Source: CBDBJQ01 sp965206405
GTDB taxonomy: Bacteria; Pseudomonadota; Alphaproteobacteria; UBA8366
Length of the DNA stretch: 64,000 bases
Direction of reading: 5' to 3'
Assembly (NCBI GenBank): GCA_965206405.1
Contig: CBDBJQ010000006.1
Span: 2,356,001-2,420,000 of the forward strand
Of this stretch, positions 33,301 to 45,064 are shown piece after piece. Position numbers and translations under genes: made by a program. Under the pieces are notes generated by a model, which saw nothing but the letters and a program-made list of their open reading frames with translations, had not been told where the DNA came from and searched no databases. Within the stretch, counting starts at the first letter, position 1. Each line of letters begins with the position of its first letter.

Positions 33301-33956
33301 ACCGACGGGAAAAAACGCCGAAGCTCGGGCTTCTTCCGGCCGTACTGCTCGTAACCGGAATCGCCACCGGTGCGATTGCCACAGGCGCGTATACGCCTGC
33401 CACGCAGGCGGCCCCGGCGCCGACCCTCGAGCAGATGCTGGCCGAGCACGTCATGGGCGACCCGGAAGCGCCGGTCACCATGATCGAGTATTTCTCCCTT
33501 AGTTGCTCTCACTGCCGACGCTTTCACACCGACATCCTGCCGCGCCTGAAGAAGACGTTCATCGATACTGGCAAGGTCAAGCTGGTACTTCGCGACTTCC
33601 CGCTCGACCGGGCCGCGCTTGCCGCCGCGATGACCGCCCGGTGCGCGCCGCCGGAGCGTTATTTCGACTTCATCGATATTCTGTTCCGCGAACAAGAGAA
33701 CTGGGCCCGAAGCGAAAACCCGAACACAGTGCTCGCCCGTATCGCCAAACTCGGCGGTATCGGTGACGCAGCGTTCGGCGCCTGCCATCAGAACAGGGAA
33801 CTCGTCGACGGGATCCTGCAGGCTCGGCTGACAGCGCATAAGACTTTCGATATCCGCTCAACCCCCACCTTCATCGTTGGCGACAATCATAAAATCGTCG
33901 GTGCGCAATCCTACGAGGAATTCGAAAAGGCCCTGCGCAAAGCGATCACTCGATAG
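33297..33956 (+). CDS. DsbA-like periplasmic thiol:disulfide oxidoreductase
   Basis: A 219-residue thioredoxin-fold protein. Residues 1-38 are a signal peptide or anchor. The active site Cys70-Ser-His-Cys73 lies in YFSLSCSHCRRF. The helical insertion contains RDFPLDRAALAAAMTARC. The cis-proline loop is in IRSTPTFIVGD. It should introduce or isomerise disulfides in exported proteins. In alphaproteobacteria this gene normally precedes smc and follows dciA; here it also overlaps the end of the bufferin operon, so it may be transcribed with it and help the cysteine-rich bufferin. Confidence 0.92.
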   Translation: MNRREKTPKLGLLPAVLLVTGIATGAIATGAYTPATQAAPAPTLEQMLAEHVMGDPEAPVTMIEYFSLSCSHCRRFHTDILPRLKKTFIDTGKVKLVLRDFPLDRAALAAAMTARCAPPERYFDFIDILFREQENWARSENPNTVLARIAKLGGIGDAAFGACHQNRELVDGILQARLTAHKTFDIRSTPTFIVGDNHKIVGAQSYEEFEKALRKAITR

Positions 33957-34009
33957 ACAACACTGCCGCCAAAAATAGAACTGGCTCCGGAAACCGAATC
34001 GACCGCTCC

Positions 34010-37000
34010 GTGCACTTCGTCAAACTCAAGATCGGAGGATTCAAATCCTTCGTGGATCCGATCGAAATCCCGATCAAGCCAGGCATGACCGGAATCGTTG
34101 GGCCGAACGGTTGCGGCAAGTCGAACATTCTTGACGCCATGCGCTGGGTCATGGGTGAAACCGCTCCCCGGCGGGTGCGCGGCGGGGAGATGGACGACAT
34201 GATATTCAAGGGCGCCGCCGGGCGTCCGTCCCGCAATATCGCCGAAGTATCGGTGCTCCTCGACAACAGCGACCGCACAGCGCCGGCCCAGTTCAACGGC
34301 GAAGATGAAATCGAGGTCGCGCGCCGGATCGAGAAGAACGCAGGGTCACGCTACACCATCAACGGGAACGAAGTGCTCGCCCGCGATGTCCGTCTGCTGT
34401 TCGCCGACATGACGACCGGCCCGCATTCGACGGCGATGGTAACGCAGGGCGGCATTGGCGATATCGTCAGCGCAGCACCACACGAGCGCCGACCGCTACT
34501 CGAGGATACCGCCGGCATCACCGGGTTGCATGCGCGCCGGCACGAGGCCGAACTCAGGCTGCGCACCGCCGAGACCAATCTCCTGCGTCTCGACGACATC
34601 ATCCAGGCCCAGGAAGAGCAGTTGAAGGGTCTGAAGCGACAGGCCCGGCAGGCCGCCCGCTACACCCGTCTCGCCGGTCACATCCGCAAGGCCGAGGCAG
34701 CGCTGTTCCATCTGCGCTGGCGAGAGGCTCTCGGCGCCGAAGAGCAGGCCGAAAGTGATTTCAAGGCGGCAAACCGGCGGGTTGTCGACCATGCTGCGAC
34801 GGCCGCCACCACGGCCCGACACCAGGCCGAGGCCGCCGGAGCGATACCGACGCTGCGCCAGGCGGAGGTCGAGACCGCCGCCGCCCTGCAACGACTCCGG
34901 ATAGAACGCGAGAGGATGGATGCCGAGAGCGAACGCATTGGCGAAGCGCTTGAGACGGCGGTCCGCAATATCGCCCAGATCGACACCGACATTGGCCGGG
35001 AGAAAGCCTTCTCGGCAGAATCGCAGGACTCTCTCCACCGCCTCGACGAAGAGAAGAGGCGCCTCGCCGAAACCCGCGGAAAACACCGGGCGGAGCGCGA
35101 AGCCGCCCGGAACGCGCTTACAGAGATCGTCGACATTCTCTCGGCCAACCTCATCGACATGGCCCGCCTGAACGAAGAGGTTGCCAGCCTCGAGGCCCGC
35201 CATATCGCCCTGACGCAACGGCTGCAGGAACTCGACGCCCGGCGCGATTCGCTCTCCATACAGCGCATCGATCTCGAGGCCCAACGCCTGGACCTCCAGG
35301 CCAGGGCCCGGGGTTGCGAAGAAACCGAGGGTTCTCAAGAGGTCAAAGACGGCAATTTCGCCAGTGAAAGTTCGGCCAGTGAAAGTTCGGCCAGTGAAAG
35401 TTCGGCCAGTGAAAGTTCGGCTAGTGAAAGCTCGACCAGTGAAAATCCGATCAACGAAAACCCGGTCGCCAAAGCCGAGCGCGCACTCGCCGAGGCCCTC
35501 GAGCAACTGACGCCCGCCGAAGAAGAGCGGAGCACTGCTGAAACCACAGAGATTGCCGCCATCAACACCCAGCGGGAGGCCGAGAGCGAATTGAACCTGT
35601 TGCAGGCCGAGGTGACGGCGCTGGCCGCCCTGCTCGAGCCGGAAGAAACGGATTCCTTCCCTCCCCTGATCGACGCCTTGGAGGCGGACCCGGGTTACGA
35701 GACCGCGCTCGACGCCGCGCTCGGCGACGACCTCTCAGCACCGGTCGACGCACCGGCACCAGCCTCATGGATCACGTTGTCGCCTATCATCGACACGCCC
35801 CCGCTTCCAAAGAGCGTCATGGCGATGGCGGAGGTCGTCAAGGGGCCGCCGGCAGCGACCCGGCGGCTTTCCCTTATCGGCATTATCGAGGACAGCGCTG
35901 ACGGTGTTGCCCTTCAGAAGGGCCTGGCACCGGGACAACGGCTGGTCAATCGCGCCGGCGATCTCTGGCGCTGGGACGGCTTCAGGGCGCGGGCTGGCAC
36001 CCAGGCCGAGGTAACGCGATTGGCGAATCGCCGGCGCCTTGGCGAAATTCGCGGCGAGATTCCCGCTTTGCGGAATGCCGTGACTGAGATGCAGAAACGC
36101 TGCAGCGATGCACAGACTCGGCGTCAGAACGCAACCGAGAACGAACGCAGGCTCCGGAATGCCGTCGCTGCCGCCTATGAAACCCTGTCGGCGGCACAAG
36201 AGAGGCAGACGGCGCGGCAGGCGGAAATCGAAAAACTGCGTGCCCGCATCGCCGGCAACGCTCTCGAGGAAAAACGACTGGTCACCGAAGTCGCCACAAC
36301 CGAAGACCAGCACAGCGAGGCAAAGCGCGAACTTGCGACGCTCGAAAATCCCACCGCCAAGCGGGATCAGATGGAGCGCAAGCAAGAAGAAATCGCCGAA
36401 AACCGCCGCATCGAAGCCGAACGACGCAGTAAATACGAACGATTGGCTGCGAAAGATGAGCAGCAGGAAGCCCGCCTCGGCACCATCAACGCCGAGATAG
36501 AATCCTGGAGCCGGCGCGCGGAGAGTGCCTCCTCCCAAATCATCGATCTCGGAAAGCGTCGGGAGACGGAGGAAAAGGCGCGACGGGAGATGGAAACGAT
36601 GCCGGTCCGGCTCAAGGCCGACCGGGTGCAGATCGCCGACCGTATCCAGGCAGCGGAAAAGCTGCGCCAGCGGGAAGCCGATGCGCTGTCCACGGGCGAA
36701 CAGCGCCTCGCCGAGGCCGACAAGGCGCAACGCGAGGCATCCAAGATACTTTCCGAGGCGCGTCAGGAAGAGGTGCGCCGCGAAGAACGATTGGCGCAGG
36801 CTCGCCAGCGCCGCGAGGATTTGTTGCGGCAGATTGCCGACGTTCTCGACATCGCGCCCGAGAATCTCGAAGACGAGGCGGAACTCGGCGGCGAATCACC
36901 GGATCGCGAGGCGCTCGAGGCCCGGCACGAACGCCTCAAGCGCGAGCGCGAGCGCATGGGACCCGTCAACCTAAGGGCCCAGACCGAGGCCGGGGAAATC

Positions 37001-37576
37001 GGCGGCGAGCTCGACCGGCTACAATCCGAGCGCGACGAACTCATCGAAGCGATTGCCAAGCTGCGCGAGGGCATCGCTTCCCTCAACCGGGAGAGCCGGC
37101 GACGTCTGCTCGATGCACTTGCAAAGCTGAACGAGCATTTCGGAACCATATTTAGCCATCTGTTTGCCGGCGGCGAAGCCCATGTCTCGCTCACCGACAA
37201 CGAAGCCCCCCTTGAAGCCGGACTGGAGATTACCGCGGTGCCGCCCGGCAAGAAATCGCAGGCGCTGTCTCTGATGTCAGGCGGTGAGCAGACGATGACG
37301 GCGCTCGCACTCCTGTTTGCGGCGTTCCTCACCAACCCGGCACCCATCTGCGCTCTCGACGAGGTCGATGCGGCACTCGACGACACCAACACCGAGCGAT
37401 TTTGCACGCTGCTCGAGAAGACCAGCCGGGAGAAGGGTATCCGGTTCCTGATGATCACCCACAATCGGGCGACAATGGCCCGCGTCGATCGCCTGCTCGG
37501 CGTGACGATGGGCGAACCGGGGGTTAGCCAGCTGGTCTCGGTCGACCTGCAGACGGCGGAGCGCCACGCGGCATAA
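34010..37576 (+). CDS. smc: Chromosome segregation ATPase SMC
   Basis: A 1188-residue SMC from a GTG start. The Walker A loop GPNGCGKSN is near residue 32. The N-terminal head is followed by coiled coil, a hinge (about 540-680; FPPLIDALEADPGYETALDA), the returning coiled coil, and the C-terminal head with LSLMSGGEQTMTALALLFA and Walker B CALDEVDAALDDTN. It organises chromosome arms with ScpA/ScpB. The oddity is residues 451-485 in the first coiled coil: a 15-base tandem repeat encodes five copies of Ala-Ser-Glu-Ser-Ser followed by degenerate ones, a low-complexity insert that breaks the coil. Confidence 0.96.
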   Translation: MHFVKLKIGGFKSFVDPIEIPIKPGMTGIVGPNGCGKSNILDAMRWVMGETAPRRVRGGEMDDMIFKGAAGRPSRNIAEVSVLLDNSDRTAPAQFNGEDEIEVARRIEKNAGSRYTINGNEVLARDVRLLFADMTTGPHSTAMVTQGGIGDIVSAAPHERRPLLEDTAGITGLHARRHEAELRLRTAETNLLRLDDIIQAQEEQLKGLKRQARQAARYTRLAGHIRKAEAALFHLRWREALGAEEQAESDFKAANRRVVDHAATAATTARHQAEAAGAIPTLRQAEVETAAALQRLRIERERMDAESERIGEALETAVRNIAQIDTDIGREKAFSAESQDSLHRLDEEKRRLAETRGKHRAEREAARNALTEIVDILSANLIDMARLNEEVASLEARHIALTQRLQELDARRDSLSIQRIDLEAQRLDLQARARGCEETEGSQEVKDGNFASESSASESSASESSASESSASESSTSENPINENPVAKAERALAEALEQLTPAEEERSTAETTEIAAINTQREAESELNLLQAEVTALAALLEPEETDSFPPLIDALEADPGYETALDAALGDDLSAPVDAPAPASWITLSPIIDTPPLPKSVMAMAEVVKGPPAATRRLSLIGIIEDSADGVALQKGLAPGQRLVNRAGDLWRWDGFRARAGTQAEVTRLANRRRLGEIRGEIPALRNAVTEMQKRCSDAQTRRQNATENERRLRNAVAAAYETLSAAQERQTARQAEIEKLRARIAGNALEEKRLVTEVATTEDQHSEAKRELATLENPTAKRDQMERKQEEIAENRRIEAERRSKYERLAAKDEQQEARLGTINAEIESWSRRAESASSQIIDLGKRRETEEKARREMETMPVRLKADRVQIADRIQAAEKLRQREADALSTGEQRLAEADKAQREASKILSEARQEEVRREERLAQARQRREDLLRQIADVLDIAPENLEDEAELGGESPDREALEARHERLKRERERMGPVNLRAQTEAGEIGGELDRLQSERDELIEAIAKLREGIASLNRESRRRLLDALAKLNEHFGTIFSHLFAGGEAHVSLTDNEAPLEAGLEITAVPPGKKSQALSLMSGGEQTMTALALLFAAFLTNPAPICALDEVDAALDDTNTERFCTLLEKTSREKGIRFLMITHNRATMARVDRLLGVTMGEPGVSQLVSVDLQTAERHAA
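35360..35464. repeat. 15-bp tandem repeat inside smc
   Basis: Four perfect copies of GCCAGTGAAAGTTCG (35360-35419) are followed by three progressively degenerate copies up to 35464. The unit is in frame (Ala-Ser-Glu-Ser-Ser). Confidence 0.95.
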
Positions 37577-37734
37577 GCGATAGGCCGGCTCTGGGTAGGG
37601 CCCGGCTCTGGGCAGATCCAGCCACAGAAAGACCCGCCACAGAAAGACTCGGCCACAGGCAGAACGGACAAAGCGGCCCCTTCCCCCACGCCAGGAAATA
37701 TCCCGGAAAACGCCCCAAAATCCCCTTGGGTTTA

Positions 37735-37763
37735 TTGACTTTCCGGGCGGTCAATCCTATTTT
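37735..37763 (+). promoter_or_regulatory. Sigma70-type promoter of the F0 ATP synthase operon
   Basis: TTGACT (37735-37740) and TATTTT (37758-37763) are separated by exactly 17 bases, about 60 bases upstream of the atpI start. A short hairpin CCCGC-TTTC-GGCGGG follows at the expected transcription start. Best promoter match seen in the window. Confidence 0.7.
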
Positions 37764-37825
37764 GCGCCCGCTTTCGGCGGGAAAACCTTCCGATGCACCG
37801 TCACTGCAAACGTGACCGGATCCCG

Positions 37826-38224
37826 ATGACGGACAAACCACCCGAGCCGCCGGAAACTTTCGAAGAGAGGCTGCGGCAGGCTCGCGTGGAACGGGACGCC
37901 GGCAAGGCATCGCAGGGCGGCGCAACGGCCCAGGGGCGGATCGCCTCGGGCGGGGGACTCGGAACTGCCCTGCGCACCGGTGTCGAATTTGTTTCGGCGA
38001 TCGGGGTTGGGGTCGGAATCGGTCTCCTTCTCGATTACTGGCTCGACAGCCGGCCTTGGTTTTTGGTCGGTTTCTTCGTGCTCGGAAGCGTAGCGGGATT
38101 CCTCAACGTGTTCCGTGTCATGCAGGGTTACGGCCAGGCGGCCGGCTACCGGCGCAGCGAAGATCGCGCCGGAGAGCGTAGCGAAAACCGGGACGGTGAA
38201 AACCGGAACGGTAGGGACGACTGA
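37826..38224 (+). CDS. atpI: ATP synthase accessory protein AtpI
   Basis: A 132-residue protein from MTDKPPEPPETF (37826). After a charged N-terminus it has two membrane helices (GVEFVSAIGVGVGIGLLLDYWLD split over residues about 60-80, and FFVLGSVAGFLNVF near 90-103) in the AtpI/Q family arrangement, then a hydrophilic tail. AtpI is linked to c-ring assembly or Mg2+ handling and is first in F0 operons. The gene lies directly upstream of atpB with a 17-base gap. Confidence 0.88.
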   Translation: MTDKPPEPPETFEERLRQARVERDAGKASQGGATAQGRIASGGGLGTALRTGVEFVSAIGVGVGIGLLLDYWLDSRPWFLVGFFVLGSVAGFLNVFRVMQGYGQAAGYRRSEDRAGERSENRDGENRNGRDD

Positions 38225-38241
38225 GAGGCAACGTCGACACC

Positions 38242-38988
38242 ATGGCCGCATCAGCCCCCGGCAGCGGGCCCAGCCCGCTTGAGCAGTTCGAGATCAAAAC
38301 CCTGCTTCCGCTCCATCTCGGCGGCGTTGATCTTTCCTTCACCAACTCCGCCCTGTTCATGGTGCTCGCCGTCGTTCTCGCCGGTGGCTTTCTGATTTTC
38401 GGCATGCGCCGGGCCGACGAGGTTCCCGGCCGCTGGCAAGTCGCCGTCGAGCTTTGCTACGGATTTGTCGCCGGGCTTTTGCGCGATACGGTCGGCGACG
38501 AGGGACGCCGGTATTGCCCGGCCGTGTTCTCCGTTTTCCTATTCGTGCTGCTCGGCAACCTGCTTGGCATGGTGCCCTACAGTTTCACCTTCACCAGCCA
38601 TATCGTCGTGACCTTCGCATTGGCGATCGTCATTTTCCTCGGCGTCACGGCCCTTGGCTTTATCAAACACGGCTTCCACTTTTTCACCTTCTTCGCCCCT
38701 CCGGGCACACCCGTGGTGATGCTGCCGCTGCTGGTCCCGATCGAGATCATCTCCTATCTGTCTCGACCGATCAGCCTGTCGGTCCGCCTGTTCGCCAACA
38801 TGCTGGCGGGGCATACCTTGCTCAAAGTGATTGCGGGTTTCATCGCCCTGCTCGGCTTCGCCGGAGTGCTGCCGCTGGCTCTGGTGGTTGCGCTGACCGG
38901 CCTCGAAATCCTGATCGCCGTGCTGCAGGCCTACGTGTTCACAATCCTGACCTGCCTCTACATCAACGATGCCCTTCATCTGCATTGA
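38242..38988 (+). CDS. atpB: F0F1 ATP synthase subunit a
   Basis: A 248-residue membrane protein. The essential arginine is in SLSVRLFANMLAGHTLLKV near residue 180, and the ending ALTGLEILIAVLQAYVFTIL is typical. It forms the two proton half-channels facing the c-ring. It is second gene of the F0 operon atpI-B-E-B'-B. The F1 genes are not in this window, as expected for alphaproteobacteria, where they form a separate operon. Confidence 0.96.
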   Translation: MAASAPGSGPSPLEQFEIKTLLPLHLGGVDLSFTNSALFMVLAVVLAGGFLIFGMRRADEVPGRWQVAVELCYGFVAGLLRDTVGDEGRRYCPAVFSVFLFVLLGNLLGMVPYSFTFTSHIVVTFALAIVIFLGVTALGFIKHGFHFFTFFAPPGTPVVMLPLLVPIEIISYLSRPISLSVRLFANMLAGHTLLKVIAGFIALLGFAGVLPLALVVALTGLEILIAVLQAYVFTILTCLYINDALHLH

Positions 38989-39099
38989 CCATCCCCAAAC
39001 CCAACCAAGAAAACCAACCCTCCGTCAAACCAATCGCCCGTCAAAACATCCAACCGGGCAACATCCCAAACCCACGCAACCTACAAGAGGAATACAGTT

Positions 39100-39324
39100 A
39101 TGGAAGCAGAAGCCGCCAAACTCATCGGTGCCGGCCTTGCCGTCATCGGCATGATCGGCTCGGGAATCGGTATCGGCAGCGTGTTCTCGTCTTTCATCCT
39201 CGCGGTTGGCCGCAATCCGGCGGCCCGCAATGAGGTGTTCACCATGACGATGCTGGGATTCGCCCTGGTCGAGGCGATCGCGCTTTTCGCTCTCGTCATC
39301 GCGCTTCTCATTCTGTTCGGCTGA
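39100..39324 (+). CDS. atpE: F0F1 ATP synthase subunit c
   Basis: A 74-residue hairpin proteolipid. The first helix contains GAGLAVIGMIGSGIGIGSVF. The polar loop is AVGRNPAARNEV, and the second helix has the proton-carrying carboxylate in LGFALVEAIALFALVIALL (Glu near 58). It is preceded by an AGAGGA-type ribosome binding site (CAAGAGGAATACAGTT before the ATG). The 111-base gap from atpB is rich in C and A and holds no gene. Confidence 0.96.
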   Translation: MEAEAAKLIGAGLAVIGMIGSGIGIGSVFSSFILAVGRNPAARNEVFTMTMLGFALVEAIALFALVIALLILFG

Positions 39325-39355
39325 CAAGCGCGCCGCCAGAACCGGCAACGGACTG

Positions 39356-39850
39356 ATGCCGCAGCTCGATCTCGCCACCTATCCCCAGCAGCTTTTCTGG
39401 TTGCTGATTTCCTTCACCGTTCTCTACCTCTTGGTCAGGTGGGTGGCGCTGCCGCGCATCCTGCGTGTCTTCCGGGGCAGGAGGGAGCGCATCGACAACG
39501 ATCTCAAGGAGGCGGAACAGCTGCGCGACAAGGCGGAGCAGGCCCGCGTGGCGCTGGAAAGCACCCATGCTGGAGCCCTTGCGGACAGCCAGGCGCAGCA
39601 TCGGGAAGTGATGCAGGCAATCGCCATGGAGAAGGCCCGGCACCAGGAGCAGCTCGCTGCCCGCCTTGGTGCCGAAGCCACCGAAGCGGAACGACGCATC
39701 GCCGCCGAAATCGAGACCGCTTCCGGTGAAATCCCCGATATCGCGGTCACCGTCGTCCAATCGGTTACCGAACAGCTGACGGGCACCGCCGCCACTGACG
39801 ACGAGGCAAGGGCCGCAGTCGCCGCCGTGGCTGGACAGGAACGCGGATAA
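39356..39850 (+). CDS. atpF': F0F1 ATP synthase subunit b'
   Basis: A 164-residue peripheral-stalk subunit with one N-terminal membrane helix (FWLLISFTVLYLLVRWVAL) followed by a long charged helix (LKEAEQLRDKAEQARVAL). It is the first of two b-type subunits; the diverged b' copy precedes b in alphaproteobacteria and phototrophs. Its stop overlaps the atpF start (TAATG). Confidence 0.92.
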   Translation: MPQLDLATYPQQLFWLLISFTVLYLLVRWVALPRILRVFRGRRERIDNDLKEAEQLRDKAEQARVALESTHAGALADSQAQHREVMQAIAMEKARHQEQLAARLGAEATEAERRIAAEIETASGEIPDIAVTVVQSVTEQLTGTAATDDEARAAVAAVAGQERG

Positions 39851-40341
39851 TGCCGGCGGTATTTTCCGATCCGACCTTCTGGGTTCTGGTTGCCTTCATC
39901 CTGTTCGTCATCGCGGTATTCAAACCGGCGAAGAAGGCAGTGCTTGACGGTCTCGATTCCCGCATCACCGAGATCCGCAACTCGATCGAACAAGCCACCG
40001 ACTTGCGCAACGAGGCACTCGAGCGCCTCGAACAGCAGCGCGAAGAAGGGCGGCTGGCGACGAATAAGGCCGAAGAAATGCGGACTCAAGCCGGCCGAGA
40101 CGCCGATCGGTTGCGCAGGGAGGCGGAAGCGGCGATGGCTGAAACTGCACAACGCCAGGAGGAGCAGGCCCAGGACAAGATCGCACGGGTCGAAAGCGCT
40201 GCCGTCGACGACATCCGGAGCGCCGCCATCGATATCGCAGCAGAGGCATCCCGGCGTATCCTCGCCGAGCGCCTCGCCGGCAGCGAAGGGGAAAAGCTGG
40301 TCGAAGAAGCGGTCGAGGCGCTACCCAAACAGATGGGCTGA
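39850..40341 (+). CDS. atpF: F0F1 ATP synthase subunit b
   Basis: A 163-residue peripheral-stalk subunit: a membrane helix at residues 9-25 (FWVLVAFILFVIAVF), then PAKKAVLDGLDSRITEIRNS and a long helical domain. With b' it links the a-subunit to F1 via the delta subunit. Last gene of the operon, converging with gcvP with 75 bases between them. Confidence 0.94.
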   Translation: MPAVFSDPTFWVLVAFILFVIAVFKPAKKAVLDGLDSRITEIRNSIEQATDLRNEALERLEQQREEGRLATNKAEEMRTQAGRDADRLRREAEAAMAETAQRQEEQAQDKIARVESAAVDDIRSAAIDIAAEASRRILAERLAGSEGEKLVEEAVEALPKQMG

Positions 40342-40416
40342 CGCCCGGGACGTTTGAACTGACACTCGGATGCTTTGCCCGGAATCCGCCAGTGGCGGCG
40401 TCAGCCAGCAGCGGTT

Positions 40417-43338
<2,922 letters not shown>

Positions 43339-43345
43339 GACCTTA

Positions 43346-43723
43346 TTAACCCTGTTCCTCGATAAACCGGGCGTAGGCCTCGGCGTCCATCAACTCCTCG
43401 ATCTCCGAGGAATCCCTCATCTTCATCTTGAAGAACCAGCCGCCGGATTCCGCTTCCGCGTTGACGAGCTCGGGCGTCCCCTCAAGGGCATCGTTGATCT
43501 CGACAATCTCGCCGGAAAGCGGCGCGTAGATTTCCGAAGCCGCCTTTACCGATTCGACGATCGCAGCCTGCTCGCCGCTACCCCATCCGGAACCGATATC
43601 AGGCAGTTCGACAAAGATGATATCGCCGAGCTGTTCCTGGGCGTAGTTGCTGATGCCAACCACCGCGACATTACCCTCAACGCGAATCCATTCGTGATTT
43701 TTGCTGTAAAGCAGATCGCTCAC
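43346..43723 (-). CDS. gcvH: Glycine cleavage system H protein
   Basis: A 125-residue lipoyl carrier starting at GTG-43723 after an AAGGGAGGG ribosome binding site; the longer open frame upstream is not used. The lipoylated residue is Lys60 in VESVKAASEIYAPLSGE. The C-terminus (EIEELMDAEAYARFIEE) is typical. It shuttles the aminomethyl group between GcvP and GcvT. Confidence 0.97.
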   Translation of the reverse strand: MSDLLYSKNHEWIRVEGNVAVVGISNYAQEQLGDIIFVELPDIGSGWGSGEQAAIVESVKAASEIYAPLSGEIVEINDALEGTPELVNAEAESGGWFFKMKMRDSSEIEELMDAEAYARFIEEQG

Positions 43724-43763
43724 CGTTCCCTCCCTTGATTGGCTTGCCGGTCCGAAGTTATAT

Positions 43764-44933
43764 TCAACCCCGATAATAACGATGCGCAACAAAAGGCATG
43801 GGTGCAATCCTTGCCGGCAGAAGGCGCCCACGGACAGATGCCTGAAGGAGAGTATCCCCACCTTCTCGAACCGCCGCAACATGCGCAGCGGAAACGTAGC
43901 CCATGGCTACCGGTCCGTCGACGCTGGGGCCAAAACAACCGCTGGTGATCTCCCCGACCGGTGCCCCTTCGGCGTCAGACAAGGCAACACCGATGCGTAG
44001 AGGTGCGCGCCCCTCGCCGCGGATGCCAACCCGGCGCCGAGCCGGACCGTCGGCGATCTGGCGCTGAATAACCCCGTCACCGGGAAACCCGCCCTCGCTT
44101 CGACGGCGCTTAGCCACCGACCATGTGAGCCCGGCCTCGATCGGCGTCGTGGTTTCGTCGATATCCTGGCCCCAGAGACACAAGCCAGCCTCGATACGCA
44201 GCGAATCCCGAGCTCCGAGGCCGGCCAACGCGACGTTCGCCCCCGCACCATCCGGCCCTGTGGCCGTCTGCACCGGGGATTCGAGCAGGGCACGGGCCAG
44301 CGCTTCTGCCTCAGAGGCGGAACAGGAGATCTCGTAGCCATCCTCGCCGGTATAGCCAGAGCGCCAGACGCCACAGTCGATGCCGGCGACAGCGCATTCG
44401 CGATAGGACATGAAGGGCATGGCCCCGATATCGCCTTCGGTGTGGGACGCGAGCACCGCCGTGGCAGCCGGCCCCTGCAGGGCAAGCAGCGCGCGCTCCT
44501 CAAGCACCGTGACTTCCGCACCGGCGGGTAGACCCTCCTGCAGATGGGCGAGATCCTCGGCTGCACGGCTGGCGTTGACGACGAGAAGGAGGCTGTCGCT
44601 ATCGGCGAGTGCGGTCACCACGAGATCGTCGAGAATTCCGCCGTTTGCGTTGGTGAGCTGGGTGTAGCGGGCGCGGCCCGACTCGAGGCCAAGTACATCT
44701 GCGGGAACGAGGGTTTCGAGCGCGGCCGCTGGCGCATCGCCACGGAGCGCGAACTGCCCCATATGCGAGACATCGAACAGCCCTGCCGATTCGCGGGTGT
44801 GGAGATGCTCCTTCAGAATTCCGGTCGGGTACTGAAGCGGCATCGCATAGCCAGCGAACGGAACGATTTTCGCCCCTTGAGCTTCATGCAGGGCATGAAG
44901 CGGCGTTCGTTTCACGGTGGTGTCGTCTGTCAC
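43764..44933 (-). CDS. gcvT: Aminomethyltransferase, glycine cleavage T protein
   Basis: A 389-residue tetrahydrofolate-dependent enzyme. Motifs are AGLFDVSHMGQFALRG (residues about 50-65), SYRECAVAGIDC and RSGYTGEDGYEISCSASE (about 200-220, with the catalytic-region Asp/Glu), and LGARDSLRIEAGLCLWGQDID. First gene of the operon gcvT-H-P (40 bases to gcvH). No glycine riboswitch was found in the upstream region, which holds 30-base repeats instead. Confidence 0.97.
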   Translation of the reverse strand: MTDDTTVKRTPLHALHEAQGAKIVPFAGYAMPLQYPTGILKEHLHTRESAGLFDVSHMGQFALRGDAPAAALETLVPADVLGLESGRARYTQLTNANGGILDDLVVTALADSDSLLLVVNASRAAEDLAHLQEGLPAGAEVTVLEERALLALQGPAATAVLASHTEGDIGAMPFMSYRECAVAGIDCGVWRSGYTGEDGYEISCSASEAEALARALLESPVQTATGPDGAGANVALAGLGARDSLRIEAGLCLWGQDIDETTTPIEAGLTWSVAKRRRSEGGFPGDGVIQRQIADGPARRRVGIRGEGRAPLRIGVALSDAEGAPVGEITSGCFGPSVDGPVAMGYVSAAHVAAVREGGDTLLQASVRGRLLPARIAPMPFVAHRYYRG

Positions 44934-44970
44934 CGGAGCACGCCGACAGAGTCGAAAACACAGGAGCCGG

Positions 44971-45030
44971 AAATATAGAGGCCGGGGACACAGGCGCCGG
45001 AAATATAGAGGCCGGGGACACAGGCGCCGG
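44971..45030. repeat. 30-bp perfect tandem duplication upstream of gcvT
   Basis: Two identical 30-base units starting AAATATAGAGGCCGGGG lie at 44971-45000 and 45001-45030, preceded by a partial copy ending at 44970 (CACAGGAGCCGG). They lie between the gcvT start and the lipoprotein stop, where the gcv promoter should be. Confidence 0.95.
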
Positions 45031-45064
45031 GAATACGGCGGGAACTGGCTTCGGCTCGCACGGC

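Noticed and set aside
34496..35506. A 336-codon minus-strand frame with repeated FTGRTFTGR opposite smc
   Set aside because: The repeat is only the antisense of the 15-base repeat in smc; smc is certain.
44934..45064. Glycine riboswitch upstream of gcvT
   Set aside because: No conserved riboswitch core could be seen; the region is made of 30-base repeats.
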